Positions 24,570-34,038 of a stretch of DNA of 64,000 nucleotides are shown here, piece by piece. Every line of letters begins with the position of its first letter. Positions within the stretch are counted from its first letter, which is position 1. The DNA comes from Pedobacter lusitanus (GTDB lineage Bacteria > Bacteroidota > Bacteroidia > Sphingobacteriales > Sphingobacteriaceae). The notes under the pieces were generated by a model that worked only from the letters and a program-made list of their open reading frames with translations, ran no database searches and was not told where the DNA came from. The stretch is taken from assembly GCF_040026395.1 (NCBI RefSeq), contig NZ_CP157278.1, positions 5,146,001 through 5,210,000 on the forward strand, written 5' to 3'. The translations under genes and the position numbers were made by a program.

Positions 24570-26018
24570 TTAATAGTAAGTAAGACGTACCACGCCGGCC
24601 AGTTTCTTAGCCAGACGAATAACCTGTCTGGTGTAACCGTATTCGTTGTCATACCAGGTATAGATTACTACAGATTTATTATCTTTTGCTATAATTGTAG
24701 CCGGGCCGTCAATAATAGAAGCATGGCTGTTTCCAATTAAATCAGAGCTTACCAGCTCATTTGAGATTGAGAATTCTATTTGTTCAGATAAATCTCCAAA
24801 AAGAGACGCCTGTTTGATGATATCAATTACTTCATCTCTCGAAGTAACTTTATTTAAGGATAAATTCAGGATAGCCAGTGAAACGTTAGGTGTAGGAACA
24901 CGTACTGCATTCCCGGTTAGTTTTCCACCCAGATGTGGGATAACTTTGGCTACTGCTTTGTCTGCTCCAGTTTCAGTAATAACCATATTTAAAGCCGCAG
25001 ATCTGCCACGACGATATTTTTTATGATAATTATCTAATAAATTCTGATCATTTGTATAAGAGTGAATAGTCTCAATATGGCCTTTTTCTATACCAAAGGC
25101 ATCATCCATAACTTTTAATACCGGAACAATGGCATTGGTAGTACAGGATGCATTTGACACGATAGTCTCTTTGTTAAAGTCGAAGTCAGCATCATTGATT
25201 CCGGCAACTATATTTGGAATATCACCTTTGGCTGGTGCTGTCAGTAATACTTTGGCAATACCTTTGGATACAAGGTGACGACTCAGGCCTTCACGGTCAC
25301 GGAACACACCTGTATTATCAATTAATAATGCGTCTTCAATACCATAAGTTGTATAATCTACATCTTCGGGTTTATTGGCAACGATAAAATAGATGGTCTG
25401 GCCATTAATGATTAACGCTTTATTAATGAAATCTTCAATGATGATTCCATTAAAAGTACCATGAACTGAATCTGTGCGTAATAATTCTGCACGTTTGATC
25501 AGTTCTTCATCACTGTAGGTTCTGGTTACAATAGCACGGAGTCTGAGTTGTTCACCTTTACCAGCCTGAAGAATTAATTCTCTCGCTGCCAGTCTTCCAA
25601 TTCTTCCAAACCCAAACAAAACTACGTCTTTTGGTAACAGACTGATTTTGTCTTTACCAATGTGACGGCTAAGTTTGCTGATTACAAAATCATGCATTGT
25701 TGCAAAATCATTGTTTTCATCCAGCCACTCAGCTGCTAGTCTTCCTATATCAACACGTGAAGGGGCGAGATTACATTTTGCAATTTCATTTGCCAGTTCC
25801 AGTGTCTCATAGATGTTAATGTCTTTGCCTGAAATTTCTTTAGCGTACTGGTGGTGAGCAAGGATTTCGCTGCTACCTACATCGAATAATGGTTTGCGGA
25901 AAAGTACAAGTTCAATAGATCTGTCAAACCATAGCTGGCCAACAACATTTAGTAATTCAACTGCTTTTTTCTCTTTTTCAATCCAGTTCTGAAATTCGGA
26001 TTGGTATTTATTAAACAT
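24570..26018 (-). CDS. gap: Glyceraldehyde-3-phosphate dehydrogenase, long Bacteroidota form
   Basis: The protein has 482 residues, against about 335 for classical GAPDH. Residues 1-130 form a helical extension; NAD binding starts at GFGRIGR (136-142) and the catalytic Cys292 lies in NASCTTNA, with the helper His in HSYTNDQNLLDNYHKKYRRGR and NAVRVPTPNVS following. It interconverts glyceraldehyde 3-phosphate and 1,3-bisphosphoglycerate; the long form may prefer the gluconeogenic direction, but that is not shown here. Its promoter overlaps the terminator of the upstream sigma-factor gene. Confidence 0.95.
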   Translation of the reverse strand: MFNKYQSEFQNWIEKEKKAVELLNVVGQLWFDRSIELVLFRKPLFDVGSSEILAHHQYAKEISGKDINIYETLELANEIAKCNLAPSRVDIGRLAAEWLDENNDFATMHDFVISKLSRHIGKDKISLLPKDVVLFGFGRIGRLAARELILQAGKGEQLRLRAIVTRTYSDEELIKRAELLRTDSVHGTFNGIIIEDFINKALIINGQTIYFIVANKPEDVDYTTYGIEDALLIDNTGVFRDREGLSRHLVSKGIAKVLLTAPAKGDIPNIVAGINDADFDFNKETIVSNASCTTNAIVPVLKVMDDAFGIEKGHIETIHSYTNDQNLLDNYHKKYRRGRSAALNMVITETGADKAVAKVIPHLGGKLTGNAVRVPTPNVSLAILNLSLNKVTSRDEVIDIIKQASLFGDLSEQIEFSISNELVSSDLIGNSHASIIDGPATIIAKDNKSVVIYTWYDNEYGYTRQVIRLAKKLAGVVRLTYY

Positions 26019-26044
26019 ATCGGGGTTATTTGGTTAGAGTGCCA

Positions 26045-26074
26045 CAAAAGTAAAAAAGATTGGGGGAAACCCAA
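26045..26074 (-). promoter_or_regulatory. Promoter of GAPDH gene (TTG-N19-TACTTTTG)
   Basis: On the minus strand TTG (26074-26072) is followed after 19 nt by TACTTTTG (26052-26045), 26 nt before the start codon. Both elements and the spacing match Bacteroidota promoters. The -33 TTG lies within an arm of the rpoD terminator. Confidence 0.65.
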
Positions 26075-26082
26075 TCTTTTTC
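26055..26082 (-). terminator. Terminator of the primary sigma factor gene
   Basis: AAGATTGGG and CCCAATCTT arms with a short loop; on the minus strand a T-run follows and merges into the GAPDH -7 box. Confidence 0.85.
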
Positions 26083-26135
26083 TGTCCGATTATTTAAGTA
26101 AAGAAGCTATTTAAATTCAAATAGTCTTTAAAGGA

Positions 26136-26996
26136 TTAACCTAAGTATGATTTTAATATTTTACTACGTGAAGTATGACGCAGACGTTGCAATGCTTTGT
26201 CTTTGATCTGACGGACACGTTCACGGGTTAAGTTGAATTTCTCACCGATTTCTTCCAGAGAAAGCGGGTGATTAGTACTTAAGCCAAAGAAAAGAACGAT
26301 GATTTCACGTTCACGCTCTGTTAATGTAGATAGAGAACGTTTGATCTCTTCAGAAAGTGATTCGTTGATTAAACTGCTGTCAGTATTAGGCTCATGGTTT
26401 TCCAAAACATCCAGTAGCGTGTTTTCTTCACCCTGAACGAAAGGAGCATCCATAGAAACATGTCTTCCTGAATTACTCAAAGTATCAGAAATCTTATCAA
26501 CGGTTGTTTCAAGAATATCAGCCAGCTCTTCAGGAGAAGGCTCACGTTCATATTCCTGCTCTAATTTAGAGAATGCTTTACTGATTTTACTCAGTGAGCC
26601 GACCTGGTTTAATGGAAGACGTACAATACGACTTTGTTCAGCGATAGCCTGTAAAATTGACTGACGGATCCACCATACAGCGTAAGAGATAAACTTGAAA
26701 CCTTTAGTCTCATCAAAACGTTTAGCCGCTTTGATCAGTCCAAGATTACCCTCATTAATTAAATCACCTAAAGTTAATCCCTGATTCTGGTATTGCTTAG
26801 CTACAGAAACTACGAAACGTAAATTGGTCTTTGTCAGACGCTCCAGAGCGGCCTGATCACCTTCGCGTATCTTTCTTGCCAGTATTACTTCTTCTTCTGC
26901 GGTGATTAAGTCTACCTTACCAATCTCATGAAGATATTTGTCTAGAGATTGACTCTCGCGATTGGTTATGGATTGGGTAATTTTGAGTTGTCTCAT
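26136..26996 (-). CDS. rpoD: RNA polymerase primary sigma factor (sigma-ABfr type)
   Basis: The 286-residue protein begins [21 protein letters not shown], the conserved start of Bacteroidota primary sigma factors. It has region 1.2, region 2 ([35 protein letters not shown]), region 3 and region 4 with the helix-turn-helix [21 protein letters not shown], but lacks the acidic region 1.1 of proteobacterial sigma-70. It recognises the TTG/TAnnTTTG promoters seen across this window. A TACTTTTG box lies at 27033-27040 upstream. Confidence 0.97.
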   Translation of the reverse strand: MRQLKITQSITNRESQSLDKYLHEIGKVDLITAEEEVILARKIREGDQAALERLTKTNLRFVVSVAKQYQNQGLTLGDLINEGNLGLIKAAKRFDETKGFKFISYAVWWIRQSILQAIAEQSRIVRLPLNQVGSLSKISKAFSKLEQEYEREPSPEELADILETTVDKISDTLSNSGRHVSMDAPFVQGEENTLLDVLENHEPNTDSSLINESLSEEIKRSLSTLTEREREIIVLFFGLSTNHPLSLEEIGEKFNLTRERVRQIKDKALQRLRHTSRSKILKSYLG

Positions 26997-27489
26997 TTAT
27001 GTGCTTTGGTGCTCTTTATGTGTTAGAACGTGCAAAAGTAAGGATTAAAAGGCAATTTTAAAACATAAATTCCTGAAAATGTTACAGTTTACACTGGTTA
27101 TTTGTACGATAATTTAATAGCAATAATTATTCCAAAGTACTTTTGGCAGTCTGTTTGTCTTATATTGAAAAATGTACATTATTTATCGTATTTCAATCAT
27201 AAATGCTTGTTTTTTAATAATTCATCTTTTGGAAGTATCAATTATTTAAGCCCGGAATACATCATTTTATTGAATTTATATGATAATTTAATGGAAAATA
27301 TCTTTTCTGAATAACACCTGTCATCTATCATTATTTAATGTTGTCATGATCATATTTTAAATTTTTTTCCTAAAATTCTTTGAATTCGGAAAAAGATGTC
27401 TGTAAAAGCCGACAATTTTACCGATTTTTATCTTTACGAATTCAGAATATGAATTTATGGTTTTCTTATTTTTGATAAAAGATCTGCAT
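26997..27489. other. 493-bp gap upstream of rpoD and the XRE gene
   Basis: It contains TACTTTTG on the minus strand (27033-27040), a candidate rpoD -7 box 36 nt from the start, and a TATCTTTA stretch near 27428 that could serve the XRE gene. A short frame at 27102-27314 looks like chance in AT-rich DNA. No other structure was seen. Confidence 0.55.
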
Positions 27490-27693
27490 ATGCCTATAAT
27501 TATTAATCTGGATGTGATGCTCGCTAAACGTAAGGTATCTCTGACCGAACTGAGCCTGAAGGTTGATATCACCCTTTCTAATCTTTCTATATTAAAAACC
27601 GGAAAGGCTAAGGCTATCAGGCTGGAAACCCTGGAAGCTATCTGTAAGGCACTGGATTGTCAGCCGGGAGATATCCTGGAATATATCCCATAA
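27490..27693 (+). CDS. Small XRE-family helix-turn-helix regulator (YozG-like)
   Basis: From ATG 27490 the product is 67 residues, MPIIINLDVMLAKRKVSLTE onward. It is a single Cro/CI HTH domain: LTELSLKVDITLSNLSILKTGKAKAIR, then LEAICKALDCQPGDILEYI, the hallmark ending of the YozG/HTH_26 group. An upstream in-frame ATG at 27457 adds 11 hydrophobic residues that do not fit the family. Such proteins are DNA-binding regulators of unknown targets; no toxin partner is adjacent. Confidence 0.88.
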   Translation: MPIIINLDVMLAKRKVSLTELSLKVDITLSNLSILKTGKAKAIRLETLEAICKALDCQPGDILEYIP

Positions 27694-27744
27694 AACATTT
27701 GTTGCCGATGCTGGCAATCCGGTGCATTTTCAATCAGGAGGAAC

Positions 27745-28587
27745 TTATAAATCCGCCAGTTTCAATGTGTCTTTTAATCTGATTCCTTTTTCCGTTTGTT
27801 GCACAGTACAGCATTCATTTATAGAATCATGTTCTAAATAAAGGATATAGTTATTTGCAGCTGCTTCTTCCAGAAAGTTTTTTTTCTCTTTTAAGGTCTG
27901 TAGTGGAAACATATCGTATGACATGACATAGGGTAGGGGGATATGGCCTATAGATGGCAGCAGATCTGCCATGTATACAATTGTATGGTCTTTGTAAGTT
28001 AACTGGGGTAGCATCATCGCATCTGTATGGCCAAAAGCGAAACGTACTTTAAAATCCTGCTGAAATTCAACTCCTTCCTGATCGGAAATAAACTTCAGCT
28101 GACCGCTTTCCTGAAGTGGCAGAATATTGTCTTTCAGGAATGATGCTTTTTCTCTGTCATTGGGATGCACAGCCCAGTCCCAGTGTTTTTCATTACTCCA
28201 GTAATGTGCCTGCTTAAATGCGGGAACTAACTTTTCACCTTCACGGACAATTGCACCTCCGCAATGATCAAAATGCAAATGCGTAAGAAATACATCCGTA
28301 ATATCTTCTTTGCTGAACCCTTTGGCTGCAAGTGATTTTTCCAGTGTATCATCGCCATGCAGATAATAATGACTTAAAAATTTTTCATCCTGTTTATTAC
28401 CTATGCCTGTATCAATCAGAATCAGACGGTCACCATCTTCTATTAATAAGCAGCGCATAGCCCAGGTGCACATATTATTTGTATCTGCAGGATTACTTTT
28501 TTGCCAGATAGATTTTGGGACAACGCCAAACATTGCACCTCCATCCAGTTTAAATAATCCGGTTTCTATAGTATGTAAGTTCATCAT
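27745..28587 (-). CDS. MBL-fold metallohydrolase
   Basis: The 280-residue protein has the metallo-beta-lactamase signature THLHFDHCGG (HxHxDH) at about residues 106-115, an upstream IDTGIGN strand and downstream His/Asp ligands (FGHTDAM, YMADLLPS). It resembles N-acyl-homoserine-lactone lactonase-like and other YtnP-type hydrolases. The substrate is not determinable. It lies 80 bp downstream of lpdA, separated by a strong hairpin terminator, so it has its own promoter. Confidence 0.9.
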   Translation of the reverse strand: MMNLHTIETGLFKLDGGAMFGVVPKSIWQKSNPADTNNMCTWAMRCLLIEDGDRLILIDTGIGNKQDEKFLSHYYLHGDDTLEKSLAAKGFSKEDITDVFLTHLHFDHCGGAIVREGEKLVPAFKQAHYWSNEKHWDWAVHPNDREKASFLKDNILPLQESGQLKFISDQEGVEFQQDFKVRFAFGHTDAMMLPQLTYKDHTIVYMADLLPSIGHIPLPYVMSYDMFPLQTLKEKKNFLEEAAANNYILYLEHDSINECCTVQQTEKGIRLKDTLKLADL

Positions 28588-28606
28588 TTAAAAATTTGGT
28601 ATGCTG

Positions 28607-28652
28607 TAAAATTAAGAAACCCGCTGAGTTATCAGCAGGTTTCTTAATTTTA
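28607..28652 (-). terminator. Terminator of lpdA
   Basis: Arms 28607-28627 and 28632-28652 pair over 21 positions with one mismatch and a GTTA loop. The stem ends in an AT block that gives a T-run on the minus strand. Confidence 0.88.
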
Positions 28653-28667
28653 TATGGATGATGTGAC

Positions 28668-30056
28668 TTACAGGTGAATTACTTCTCCGTAAGCATCAGC
28701 AGTAGCTTCCATAATAGCTTCACTCATGGTAGGGTGAGGGTGTACTGCTTTTAAAACTTCATGACCTGTAGTTTCCAGTTTACGGGCAACAACGATTTCT
28801 GCAATCAGTTCAGTTACATTGGCACCAATCATATGGGCACCTAATAATTCACCGTATTTTGCATCATAGATCATTTTGATAAAACCGTCTTTTGCACCTG
28901 CTGCACTGGCTTTACCGGAAGCAGAGAATGGGAATTTACCAATTTTCAGTTCATAACCCGCTGCTTTAGCCGCTTTTTCAGTGTAACCAACCGAAGCAAT
29001 TTCTGGTGAACAGTAAGTACAGCCAGGGATATTGTTATAATCTAATGGTTCCGGAGAGTGACCAGCGATTTTCTCTACACAGATAATTCCTTCTGCTGAG
29101 GCAACATGGGCTAAAGCCTGTCCACCAACGATATCGCCAATTGCATAATATCCTTTTACAGAAGTATTATAGAATTCGTCTACTACTACTTTACCTTTTT
29201 CAGTTTTGATGCCTGTTTCTTCCAGACCAATGTTTTCAAGATTAGCAACTACACCTGCAGCAGAAAGAACGATATCACATTCTATAGTTTGCATACCTGC
29301 AGCTGTTTTAACCTGAACTTTGCAGCCTGCACCACTGGTGTCAACTGATTCTACGCTTGAAGAAGTCATCACTTCGATTCCTGCTTTTTTAAAGCTGCGT
29401 AATAATTGTTTGGAAACATCCTCGTCTTCTACAGGAACAATGTTTTCCATGAACTCAACTACGGTTACTTTTGTTCCCATAGTTGCATAGAAATAGGCAA
29501 ATTCCACACCTATAGCTCCTGAACCAACAATAACCATTGATTTAGGCATTTCAGGTAAAACCATTGCCTGTCTGTAGCCAATGATTTTTTTACCATCTTG
29601 TTTTACACTTGGCAATTCTTTTGAACGGCCACCTGTAGCAAGAATAATATTTTTTGCTGTTAATTCTGTAGTAGAACCATCAGCACCTTTAACTTCAACC
29701 TTATTGCCCGGTTTAACTTTACCGGTTCCCATTACTACGTCAATTTTGTTTTTCTTCATTAAAAACTGAACGCCTTTGCTCATTCCTTCGGCTACGCCAC
29801 GGCTGCGTTTAATAACAGCTGCAAAATCTGCTTCAGCTTCGGCAGTTTTAATACCATAATCAGCTGCATGATTGATATATTCAAATACCTGCGCACTTTT
29901 TAATAAAGCTTTGGTTGGGATACAGCCCCAGTTAAGGCAGATTCCTCCTAAGGATTCACGTTCTACAATTGCAGTTTTTAAACCCAATTGTGACGCTCTG
30001 ATTGCAGCAACGTATCCGCCTGGACCGCTACCTATTATAATTACATCGTAGTTCAT
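28668..30056 (-). CDS. lpdA: Dihydrolipoyl dehydrogenase
   Basis: E3 reoxidises dihydrolipoamide in 2-oxoacid dehydrogenase complexes and the glycine-cleavage system. The 462-residue protein has FAD-binding GSGPGGYVAA (9-18), the redox disulfide Cys40/Cys45 in GGICLNWGCIPTK, NAD-binding VGSGAIGVEFAYF, and the C-terminal catalytic HPHPTMSEA. No E1/E2 genes are adjacent. A TAATTTTG box at 30090-30097 lies upstream on the minus strand. Confidence 0.97.
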   Translation of the reverse strand: MNYDVIIIGSGPGGYVAAIRASQLGLKTAIVERESLGGICLNWGCIPTKALLKSAQVFEYINHAADYGIKTAEAEADFAAVIKRSRGVAEGMSKGVQFLMKKNKIDVVMGTGKVKPGNKVEVKGADGSTTELTAKNIILATGGRSKELPSVKQDGKKIIGYRQAMVLPEMPKSMVIVGSGAIGVEFAYFYATMGTKVTVVEFMENIVPVEDEDVSKQLLRSFKKAGIEVMTSSSVESVDTSGAGCKVQVKTAAGMQTIECDIVLSAAGVVANLENIGLEETGIKTEKGKVVVDEFYNTSVKGYYAIGDIVGGQALAHVASAEGIICVEKIAGHSPEPLDYNNIPGCTYCSPEIASVGYTEKAAKAAGYELKIGKFPFSASGKASAAGAKDGFIKMIYDAKYGELLGAHMIGANVTELIAEIVVARKLETTGHEVLKAVHPHPTMSEAIMEATADAYGEVIHL

Positions 30057-30550
30057 ATCTTTTAAAAGGGGACTTTACTTAGTAAAGCCCAAAATTAAAA
30101 AAAAATGTTCGTTAAACAGCGAATTTGATTTTTGTGACATTAAGAAACTATTTAAAGTTCACCTGGTCATTTGTTTACAATACTTTTTGCTGTAATATCT
30201 GCTTATCTGTCCCTGGTAAAAAATGTCGTTAATATCCGGCCCTTTCTATTCAAATATTAATTTTAAATCATTTTAGCTGCCTGATTTGCCAGAATGTATA
30301 GAAGAAGTCTGACTTTAATAAAATACCGTCATTTTGAATTATTCCAAATAATGAACTGATAAACTGTTGGTTAAGCTTGTATTATAAATGTTAAATGTGG
30401 ATAAAAAACATATATAATTAATGATTTATTAACATTGAAAGCTAAAACGTTGTGTATTTTATCTATACTTTTGTCGCTGTAAACTATTATAAACTATTTT
30501 TTACCCGAACGCCCAGCGTTTCAAACAAATAAATTCATTAAAAAAGGATT
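30057..30550. other. 494-bp divergent regulatory region between lpdA and a TonB-dependent protein gene
   Basis: On the lpdA side, TAATTTTG (30097-30090) precedes a dyad GGGaCTTTACTtAGTAAAGCCC (30069-30090) lying at the expected start of transcription. On the other side TACTTTTG (30466-30473) lies 78 nt before the ATG. The remainder is AT-rich with no clear structure. Confidence 0.55.
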
Positions 30551-33500
30551 ATGAAGAAATCTCTACTATTTAAAATTGTAGTAATTATCATGGCTGTTGT
30601 AGGAACATTTTTCTCTGCGAATGCTCAGGTTACTACTTCAGCGATGACCGGTGTCGTTAAAGATGCAAAGGGACCATTGCCAGGAGCCAGCGTTAAAGCT
30701 GTCCACGTACCTACGGGATCTGTTTATACCACCACCACCAACGGTGATGGTCGTTTTACTATTGCCAATATGCGTGTTGGTGGACCTTATTCTGTTACGA
30801 TTACTTTTATTGGATTTCAGGCTGCCAAATATGACAACCTTAATCTTAAACTAGGTGGATCTTATCCATTGAATGTTGTTTTATCAGATGGAGCACAGCA
30901 ATTAAGTGATGTTGTTATTACTGCTAACAAAAACAAAGTAATTAACAGCTCAAGAACTGGTGCTGCAACCAACGTTTCTCAGAAACAAATTCAGGAGCTT
31001 CCTGCTGTTTCAAGAAGTATTACTGATTTAACCAAACTAACTCCTCAGTCTAATACTAAAGGTGACGGTTTTTCATTTGCAGGTAGAAACAGTTTGTTTA
31101 ACTCGCTGACTCTGGATGGTGCACAAATGAATAACGTGTTTGGTTTATCGTCACTTCCAGGTGGTGGAACGAGTGCTCAGCCATTTACTTTGGATGCATT
31201 AGACGAGTTACAGGTGAACTTAGCACCTTACGATGTAAAACAAAGTGGTTTTACAGGTGCTGGTGTAAATGCGATTACTAAAGCTGGTACCAATGATTTC
31301 TCAGGATCTATCTATACTTATTATAAGGATCAGAATTTACAGGGATACAATGTTGGTAGTACAAAACTTGATAAAGCAAGTCAGGCCTTCCTGAATAAAC
31401 AATTTGGTTTCAGATTTGGCGGACCAATTATTAAGAATAAATTGTTTTTCTTCGTGAATGGTGAGATCTCACGCCGCACTTCTCCAGGTACTAACATTCT
31501 GGCTAATCCGAATGCTGTTGCTACTGCAAATGATCCGATCAACGTATCAAGAGTATTGGCATCTGATCTGAATTTAGTTAGAAATACATTGATTAACAGA
31601 TTCGGTTATGATCCGGGTGTATATTCAGGATATAGCAATTTACAGAATGCAGATAACGTTACTGCGCGTTTAGACTGGAATATCAACAATTCAAACAGAT
31701 TAACTGTAAGATATAACTATCTGAAATCTTTTAAAGATCTTAACCCCAGTACATCAAACTCTAACAGAGGTCGTGGACAATCGTTAACTTCTATGTTTTA
31801 CGATGGTATGAGATATACTCAGTATAATAACATCAACTCAGTTACTGCAGAGTTAAACACTCGTTTCAGCGAAAAATTTGCAAATAACTTACAGTTGGTA
31901 TATACTGGTTTCCGTGATTACCGTTCAACAAAAGGAAATCCATTCCCTGTTGTAGATATTGAAGATGGTAACTCTGGTAATTATATCTCTTTGGGAACAG
32001 AGCCTTTTAGTGGTTTAAATAAATTAAATCAGGATATCTATACCCTGAATGAAAACTTTAACATCTTTGCCGGTAACCATACGATTACTATTGGTGGATC
32101 AGTAGGTTATCAGAGATTTGAGAATGCTTTTGCTCAGTTCCTTTACGGTCAGTTCAGATATAAATCAATGAGTGACTTTTTAGGAGCTGCTACTGGTAAC
32201 CAATCGATTAACCCAACATTATATCAATTGACTTACTCAACTGATAAAAATAACGCTGTTCCTGCTCCTGCTATTTTTAGTCAGATGCCGGTTGCAGTTT
32301 ATGCACAGGATGAATGGTATGTTAAACCTAATTTCAAACTGACTTACGGTTTAAGATTAGATATGCCTATCTATACTTCAAAAATTCAATCTAATCCATT
32401 GGTAACTGCTGCGACTTTCCGTGATGGTGAAAAGCTGGATGTAGGTAAATTACCTAAAACTCAGATCTTATTCTCTCCACGTGTTGGATTCAACTGGGAT
32501 GTTAATAGTGATGGTAAAATTCAGGTACGAGGTGGTTCGGGAATCTTCACTGGTGCAGTTCCAGCAGTATGGTTAACTAACCAGGCAGGAAATACAGGAT
32601 TAGGTACAGGTAACGACTTTTTAACTAATCCAAAAAACCGTCCGTTTAGCCCTGATCCATCAGCTTATATCCCTGCTAATCCTACTAATCCAGCTACTTA
32701 CGCAATTAATCAGGCTGTAAATAACTTCAAAGTACCTCAGGTATGGAGATCTAGTTTAGCAGTTGATTATAAATTGCCAGGTGGTGTGATTGCTACAATT
32801 GACGGGATGTATACTAAATCAATCAATGAAGTGTTCCACAGAGATGCTAACCTGGTTAATCCTACGGCTAATCTTACTGGTACTGGTGATACCCGTCCTT
32901 ATTTCCCAGGTGGTAATGCAAACAGAATCAATCCATCATTGACTAATGCAATTGTATTTGATAACACCAACAAAGGATATGCATGGAACATCACAGGACA
33001 ATTACAAAAAAGATTTGGTAAATATGTAGATGTAATGGCTGCATACACCAGAAGTGATGCACGTGATATTACTTCAACTCCAGGATCACAGGCTGCTTCA
33101 GCTTTCAATGGTAACCAGGTTGCTGGTGACCCTAATAAGCCAACATTAGCCTATAGTAGTTTCCTTGTTAAAAACAGAATTATTGCATCTGTTAACTTTA
33201 ACTTCTCTATCATTCCTCAGTTACCTACTTCAATCGGTGTGGTATATGAAGGATCTCCTTATGGTGATGTTTTCGGAAATACAAGATTCACTTATGTAAC
33301 TGCAGGTAACGTTAACAACGATAACTCAACTTTTAACGATTTAATGTACATTCCAAGAGATCGTAAGGATATTGTTTTAAAAGATATCGCTGCTTCAAAA
33401 ACAACTTTCGCTGAAACTGCTGATCAGCAATGGGCAAGGTTAGATGCTTATATTAATCAGGATGCATATCTAAGCAAACACAGAGGTCAGATTTCTGAAA

Positions 33501-33826
33501 GAAATGGTGCTGAATATCCTTGGGCTAACCGTTTTGATGTAAGAATCCTTCAGCAGTTCAAAACTATTTTTGGTCAGAAAGCAAACAGCAGATTTGAAAT
33601 CTCTGTGGACATTATCAACTTTGGTAACTTACTGAACAAAAACTGGGGATTGACAAAAGCTCCGGGTATGACTAACTTCTTACAGTCACAAGGTGTGCAG
33701 AGTCCAACAACATTAACTCCAACCTATACTGTAAACCAAGGTTTAACTACTGATACTTTTAGAAATAATACTGATATTTCTTCAAGATACCAGATTCAGG
33801 TTGGGGCAAGATACAGCTTCAACTAA
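30551..33826 (+). CDS. Oar-like TonB-dependent outer membrane protein with carboxypeptidase-regulatory N-domain
   Basis: The 1091-residue precursor has a signal peptide to about residue 25 (FFSANA), a CarboxypepD_reg domain (about 27-112, GVVKDAKGPLPGASVKA), a plug domain (about 115-250; SLTLDGAQMNNVFGL) and a beta-barrel ending YQIQVGARYSFN. It fits the Oar/OmpA-related group, not SusC, and no SusD partner follows. Likely an outer-membrane transporter or adhesion/secretion-related protein; ligand unknown. Transcribed alone between a long promoter region and a strong terminator. Confidence 0.88.
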   Translation: MKKSLLFKIVVIIMAVVGTFFSANAQVTTSAMTGVVKDAKGPLPGASVKAVHVPTGSVYTTTTNGDGRFTIANMRVGGPYSVTITFIGFQAAKYDNLNLKLGGSYPLNVVLSDGAQQLSDVVITANKNKVINSSRTGAATNVSQKQIQELPAVSRSITDLTKLTPQSNTKGDGFSFAGRNSLFNSLTLDGAQMNNVFGLSSLPGGGTSAQPFTLDALDELQVNLAPYDVKQSGFTGAGVNAITKAGTNDFSGSIYTYYKDQNLQGYNVGSTKLDKASQAFLNKQFGFRFGGPIIKNKLFFFVNGEISRRTSPGTNILANPNAVATANDPINVSRVLASDLNLVRNTLINRFGYDPGVYSGYSNLQNADNVTARLDWNINNSNRLTVRYNYLKSFKDLNPSTSNSNRGRGQSLTSMFYDGMRYTQYNNINSVTAELNTRFSEKFANNLQLVYTGFRDYRSTKGNPFPVVDIEDGNSGNYISLGTEPFSGLNKLNQDIYTLNENFNIFAGNHTITIGGSVGYQRFENAFAQFLYGQFRYKSMSDFLGAATGNQSINPTLYQLTYSTDKNNAVPAPAIFSQMPVAVYAQDEWYVKPNFKLTYGLRLDMPIYTSKIQSNPLVTAATFRDGEKLDVGKLPKTQILFSPRVGFNWDVNSDGKIQVRGGSGIFTGAVPAVWLTNQAGNTGLGTGNDFLTNPKNRPFSPDPSAYIPANPTNPATYAINQAVNNFKVPQVWRSSLAVDYKLPGGVIATIDGMYTKSINEVFHRDANLVNPTANLTGTGDTRPYFPGGNANRINPSLTNAIVFDNTNKGYAWNITGQLQKRFGKYVDVMAAYTRSDARDITSTPGSQAASAFNGNQVAGDPNKPTLAYSSFLVKNRIIASVNFNFSIIPQLPTSIGVVYEGSPYGDVFGNTRFTYVTAGNVNNDNSTFNDLMYIPRDRKDIVLKDIAASKTTFAETADQQWARLDAYINQDAYLSKHRGQISERNGAEYPWANRFDVRILQQFKTIFGQKANSRFEISVDIINFGNLLNKNWGLTKAPGMTNFLQSQGVQSPTTLTPTYTVNQGLTTDTFRNNTDISSRYQIQVGARYSFN

Positions 33827-33843
33827 TCTGTAATATAATTTGT

Positions 33844-33880
33844 AAAAGCCCCGCTCTGAGCAATCAGAGCGGGGCTTTTT
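33844..33880 (+). terminator. Terminator of the Oar-like gene
   Basis: 16-bp perfect stem with GCCCCGCTCTGA core, GCAA loop (33860-33863) and a T-run. Confidence 0.93.
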
Positions 33881-34038
33881 ATTTTTGCTGGTTTGATAAT
33901 CTGTTTCATCAACACTTATACCTGCTTAAAATGTTTGAGCTTTTACATTACCCCCTTTTTTATGATCTGAATCACTTTTTTGTCATTTTAGGTTAAACAA
34001 TTATTTCATATATTTAATTTGTGTTTATTTGTAACCGA

